Position numbers and translations under genes: made by a program | Part shown: in pieces, positions 7,212 to 9,316 of the stretch | Numbering within the stretch: position 1 is the first letter of the stretch | Layout of the letters: each line of letters starts with the position of its first letter | The notes under the pieces: model-generated | The model's database searches: none | Told to the model about the DNA's origin: nothing | What the model saw: the letters and a program-made list of their open reading frames with translations, nothing else | From: Spirochaetaceae bacterium | GTDB taxonomy: Bacteria > Spirochaetota > Spirochaetia > Treponematales > Breznakiellaceae | DNA length: 9,316 nt | Assembly: GCA_031280455.1 (NCBI GenBank) | Contig: JAITGR010000076.1 | Span: 1-9,316 of the forward strand | Direction: 5' to 3'

Positions 7212-8300
7212 ATGGCAAACACATCAGACGGCATGAACTACGCGCCGCACGGAAAAAGCGCGCCGGTCGTAAAACCCGGGGAGTTTGTTTTCGCGGCGGT
7301 CGGCCTGTATCACGGGCACATTTACGGCATGTGCAACGGCTTAATCGAAGCCGGCGGCATACTCAAAAGCTACTACGACAGCGACCCGCGGTACATGAGC
7401 CAGTTCGCCAGCCGCTTCCCACAGGCGCGCGCCGCCGCAAGCGAGGCGGAAATCCTTGCCGACAAAGCCATCCTCCTTGTCGCCGGCGCGACAAAAACCG
7501 ACGAACGCTGCGCCCTGGGCCTGCGCGTCATAGCAAGCGGCAAAGATTACTTTACCGACAAAGCGCCCCTCACCACGCTGGAACAACTCGCGCAAGCGCG
7601 AGAGGCCGCCGCGCAAACCGGCAAAAAGTACGCCGTGTACTACAGCGAACGCATCCACGTTGAATCGGCAGTATTCGCCGGCCAACTAATCGAACAGGGC
7701 GCGATAGGCCGCGTTATCCAGGTCATCGCGTTTGGCCCGCACCGCCTTGGAGCCGCCGGCAGACCCGATTGGTTTTTCGTCAAAAAGCACTACGGCGGCA
7801 TTCTGTGCGACATCGGCAGCCACAACGTCGAGCAAATCCTGTATTACACCGGCGCAAAAGACGGCGTTGTAACCCGCAGCCAGATAGCCAACTACAACCA
7901 CCCCCAGTACCCCGGACTGGACGACTTTGGCGACGCGAACATAACACTGGACAACAACGCGACCGGCTATTTCCGCGTCGACTGGTTCACGCCGGACGCC
8001 CTGCAAATGTGGGGCGACGGCCGCGTCTTTATCCTCGGCACAGAAGGCTTTATCGAACAACGCAAGTACATGAACCTGGGCATACCCGGCGCAGGCGGCG
8101 GCCATGTATTCCTGGCCAACGGCAAAGAAGAAAGCTACTACAACGTCGAAGGCAAAGCCGGCTTCCCCTATTTTGGTGCGCTCATCCTGGACTGCCTCAA
8201 CCGCACCGAAAACGCGATGACCCAGGAACACGCCTTCAAAGCGGCGGAATTAAGCCTTATCGCCCAGCGGGACGCCGTCGTACTCCACGCCGCCAGGTGA
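7212..8300 (+). CDS. Gfo/Idh/MocA-family NAD(P)-dependent oxidoreductase
   Basis: The 362-residue protein fits the family's two-domain plan. The N-terminal Rossmann part starts with '[14 protein letters not shown]' (27-40); the glycine loop is GLYHGH rather than the usual GxGxxG, as in a subset of the family with a 'GLxHxH' pattern. 'FTDKAPL' (114-120) holds Lys117 at the place of the family's catalytic EKP lysine. '[14 protein letters not shown]' (195-208) gives Asp200 and His204, the DxGxH active-site signature. The C-terminal part continues with a beta-sheet domain ('[19 protein letters not shown]'). Family members oxidise or reduce sugars, inositols and related alcohols; the substrate cannot be told from sequence. 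It begins 11 nt after argG with its own strong ribosome-binding site, so co-transcription is likely, but no link to arginine synthesis is known to me. Its last 51 bp overlap the oppositely oriented recombinase gene. Confidence 0.9.
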   Translation: MANTSDGMNYAPHGKSAPVVKPGEFVFAAVGLYHGHIYGMCNGLIEAGGILKSYYDSDPRYMSQFASRFPQARAAASEAEILADKAILLVAGATKTDERCALGLRVIASGKDYFTDKAPLTTLEQLAQAREAAAQTGKKYAVYYSERIHVESAVFAGQLIEQGAIGRVIQVIAFGPHRLGAAGRPDWFFVKKHYGGILCDIGSHNVEQILYYTGAKDGVVTRSQIANYNHPQYPGLDDFGDANITLDNNATGYFRVDWFTPDALQMWGDGRVFILGTEGFIEQRKYMNLGIPGAGGGHVFLANGKEESYYNVEGKAGFPYFGALILDCLNRTENAMTQEHAFKAAELSLIAQRDAVVLHAAR

Positions 8301-9257
8301 GACCCCGCCATCCCGCGTACTCCCGCGCCCCTGCGAACCTGCGCGCGCATGCGGGTGCGCGGCGCGGTACACCTCCTTCAACCGGTCCATAGTAACATGC
8401 GTATACCGCGCCGTCGTCGAAATATTCGCGTGCCCCAGCAGCTCCTGCACAATCCGAATATCGCAGCCGCCATTCAACAAATGCGTCGCAAAACTATGCC
8501 GCAAGGCGTGCGGGTGAATGTTTTTTTTACACGCCGATACCGCCGCGTACCGGCCAATAATCCAGCGCGCGCCAGAAACCGTAAGCGCCCGCCCGCGCTG
8601 GCTCACAAAAAAGCGCGCCGTATCGCGGCCACATTCGGCAAGCAGCGCCGCCCGTTCAGCACAATACCCCCGCGCCGCCAGAGCAGCCTCCTCGCTAAAA
8701 AAGACAACCCGCTCCTTCCCGCCCTTACCCCGCACACGCGCCGTTAAAAACCGCCCGTCAAACGAAGCCAACTCCAGCGACAACGCTTCGGAAATACGCA
8801 TACCACTGCTGTACATAAGCAAAATAAGCGCGACATCCCGCTTTTCCCACAACGCCCCCTCCCGTTCCGGCAGCCGCACAAAATCCTCAAGCTCGTCCAC
8901 CCACAAAAACGACGGCAGACACTGCGGAGCCTTCAGATTTTTCACCAGAGCGCACGGATTATCCGCGCGATGCTTAAAGCGGACACACCAGCCAAAAAAC
9001 GCCCGCAGCGTCGAAAGCGCGCGATTAATCGTCGCCGCCTCCCGATGCGAAAAACTCAACTCCGCGACAAACGCCTCAACAAGCGCCGCCCCGGCACACG
9101 CGGGAGCCGCCCCCCGTTCAGCGCAAAACGCGGCAAACAACGACAAGTCGTGCCGGTATGCGGCCAGCGTTTTCTCCGCCGCCCCGCGAGACGCCCCCAT
9201 ATACAAAATAAACTGTTCCTGCGCATCCACACCAGAATATCGGCATTTTTGGCGCAT
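8250..9257 (-). CDS. Tyrosine recombinase, XerC/XerD type
   Basis: This 335-residue protein is a site-specific DNA recombinase. Residues 10-105 are the SAM-like core-binding domain ('[18 protein letters not shown]', then '[14 protein letters not shown]'). The catalytic domain carries Arg154 (SGMRISEA), Lys178 (RGKGGKER), His250 and Arg253 ([12 protein letters not shown]), His276 ([10 protein letters not shown]) and nucleophile Tyr285 (RYTHV). These intervals equal those I recall for E. coli XerD (R148, K172, H244, R247, H270, Y279), so it should be active. The Xer role is resolving chromosome dimers at dif; a phage or element integrase is an alternative, but the compact XerD-like length argues for Xer. 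C versus D cannot be settled. A tail of about 30 Gly/Arg-rich residues (306-335) follows the usual family end and runs into the oxidoreductase gene. An in-frame TAG 6 nt upstream limits the start to the ATG at 9257 or later; no good Shine-Dalgarno precedes it. Confidence 0.93.
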   Translation of the reverse strand: MRQKCRYSGVDAQEQFILYMGASRGAAEKTLAAYRHDLSLFAAFCAERGAAPACAGAALVEAFVAELSFSHREAATINRALSTLRAFFGWCVRFKHRADNPCALVKNLKAPQCLPSFLWVDELEDFVRLPEREGALWEKRDVALILLMYSSGMRISEALSLELASFDGRFLTARVRGKGGKERVVFFSEEAALAARGYCAERAALLAECGRDTARFFVSQRGRALTVSGARWIIGRYAAVSACKKNIHPHALRHSFATHLLNGGCDIRIVQELLGHANISTTARYTHVTMDRLKEVYRAAHPHARAGSQGRGSTRDGGVSPGGVEYDGVPLGDKA

Positions 9258-9275
9258 TCCCGCCTACGGCGGGAA
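9257..9275. repeat. Perfect palindrome abutting the recombinase start codon
   Basis: TTCCCGCC (9257-9264), loop TAC, GGCGGGAA (9268-9275): an 8-bp perfect stem with a 3-nt loop. Read on the recombinase strand, the final A of the stem is the A of its ATG, and the loop with its flank contains an in-frame TAG. The hairpin takes the place where a ribosome-binding site would lie. It shares the central GCC-TRC-GGC core with the palindrome at 9295-9315. Confidence 0.75.
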
Positions 9276-9294
9276 CCGCGCTTTCCACTCCAAT

Positions 9295-9315
9295 CTTTTT
9301 GCCTGCGGCAAAAAG
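9295..9315. repeat. Second perfect palindrome with the same core
   Basis: CTTTTTGCC (9295-9303), loop TGC, GGCAAAAAG (9307-9315): a 9-bp perfect stem. The core GCCTGCGGC matches GCCTACGGC of the neighbouring palindrome except for the middle base of the loop, while the outer arms differ entirely. The layout could suit a short repeated palindrome family or a two-way transcription stop; T5 and A5 lie in the stem arms rather than after it. The window ends one base later. Confidence 0.6.
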
Positions 9316-9316
9316 T

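Noticed and set aside
8301..8345. GC-rich imperfect inverted repeats after the oxidoreductase stop as a terminator
   Set aside because: Pairing is imperfect, there is no U-run on either strand, and the stretch is coding for the recombinase tail.
8349..8747. A + strand open frame opposite the recombinase
   Set aside because: It is Arg/Pro-rich, has no family pattern, and lies wholly opposite the conserved catalytic domain of the recombinase.
8250..9257. An integron integrase or phage integrase as the identity of the recombinase
   Set aside because: I see no extra integron-specific segment between the second catalytic region and HxxR, no attachment-site repeats and no phage genes. Length and residue spacing fit XerC/XerD.
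9257..9315. UNCG tetraloops (CUACGG, CUGCGG) in the two terminal hairpins
   Set aside because: The sequences contain CUNCGG, but the perfect stems pair the C before U with the G of UNCG, leaving a 3-nt loop. A UNCG fold would put C opposite C in the next position and break the stem.
9295..9316. A standard intrinsic terminator at the right edge
   Set aside because: The T5 and A5 runs are within the stem arms, and no U-run after the stem can be seen before the window ends, so termination cannot be supported.

Overview
The window is GC-rich (about 60% by eye) and densely coded. It holds six protein genes, five on the + strand and one on the - strand, with almost no intergenic space. I see no rRNA, tRNA, CRISPR array or recognisable insertion sequence. 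The gene mix suggests a spirochaete, probably a Treponema-type gut bacterium: a very large secreted beta-rich protein ending in a FlgD-type Ig-like domain, a FadL/PorV-like outer-membrane barrel starting with a 'SNPAAL' segment, and an isolated YejA-type peptide-binding protein. This assignment is inference from protein style, not from a marker gene.

Left part (2-5964), envelope block. A large surface or secreted protein, cut by the left edge, overlaps by 4 nt (ATGA) a periplasmic family-5 solute-binding protein close to YejA. No permease or ATPase genes follow. After 57 nt comes a signal-peptide-bearing outer-membrane beta-barrel protein. All three products are predicted to leave the cytoplasm.

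Middle part (5965-8300), metabolic block. argG (argininosuccinate synthase) follows the barrel gene after 36 nt that contain a 6-bp hairpin and a good ribosome-binding site. An exact TATAAT inside the barrel gene could be an internal promoter for it. A Gfo/Idh/MocA-family oxidoreductase with an unusual cofactor loop starts 11 nt after argG. No other arginine genes are in view.

Right part (8250-9316). A complete XerC/XerD-type tyrosine recombinase runs leftward and overlaps the 3' end of the oxidoreductase gene by 51 bp. Its six catalytic residues are present, with the spacing I recall for E. coli XerD. Two perfect short palindromes with the same GCC-TRC-GGC core sit just upstream of it, one running into its start codon.

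Most of the window is ordinary core or envelope coding. The points most worth a second look are the paired palindromes at the recombinase start, the tail-to-tail overlap with a non-conserved recombinase C-terminus, the abrupt change of base composition inside the yejA-like gene, and A8 tracts in argG and in the recombinase just before its catalytic HxxR box. I found no clear new multi-gene system.
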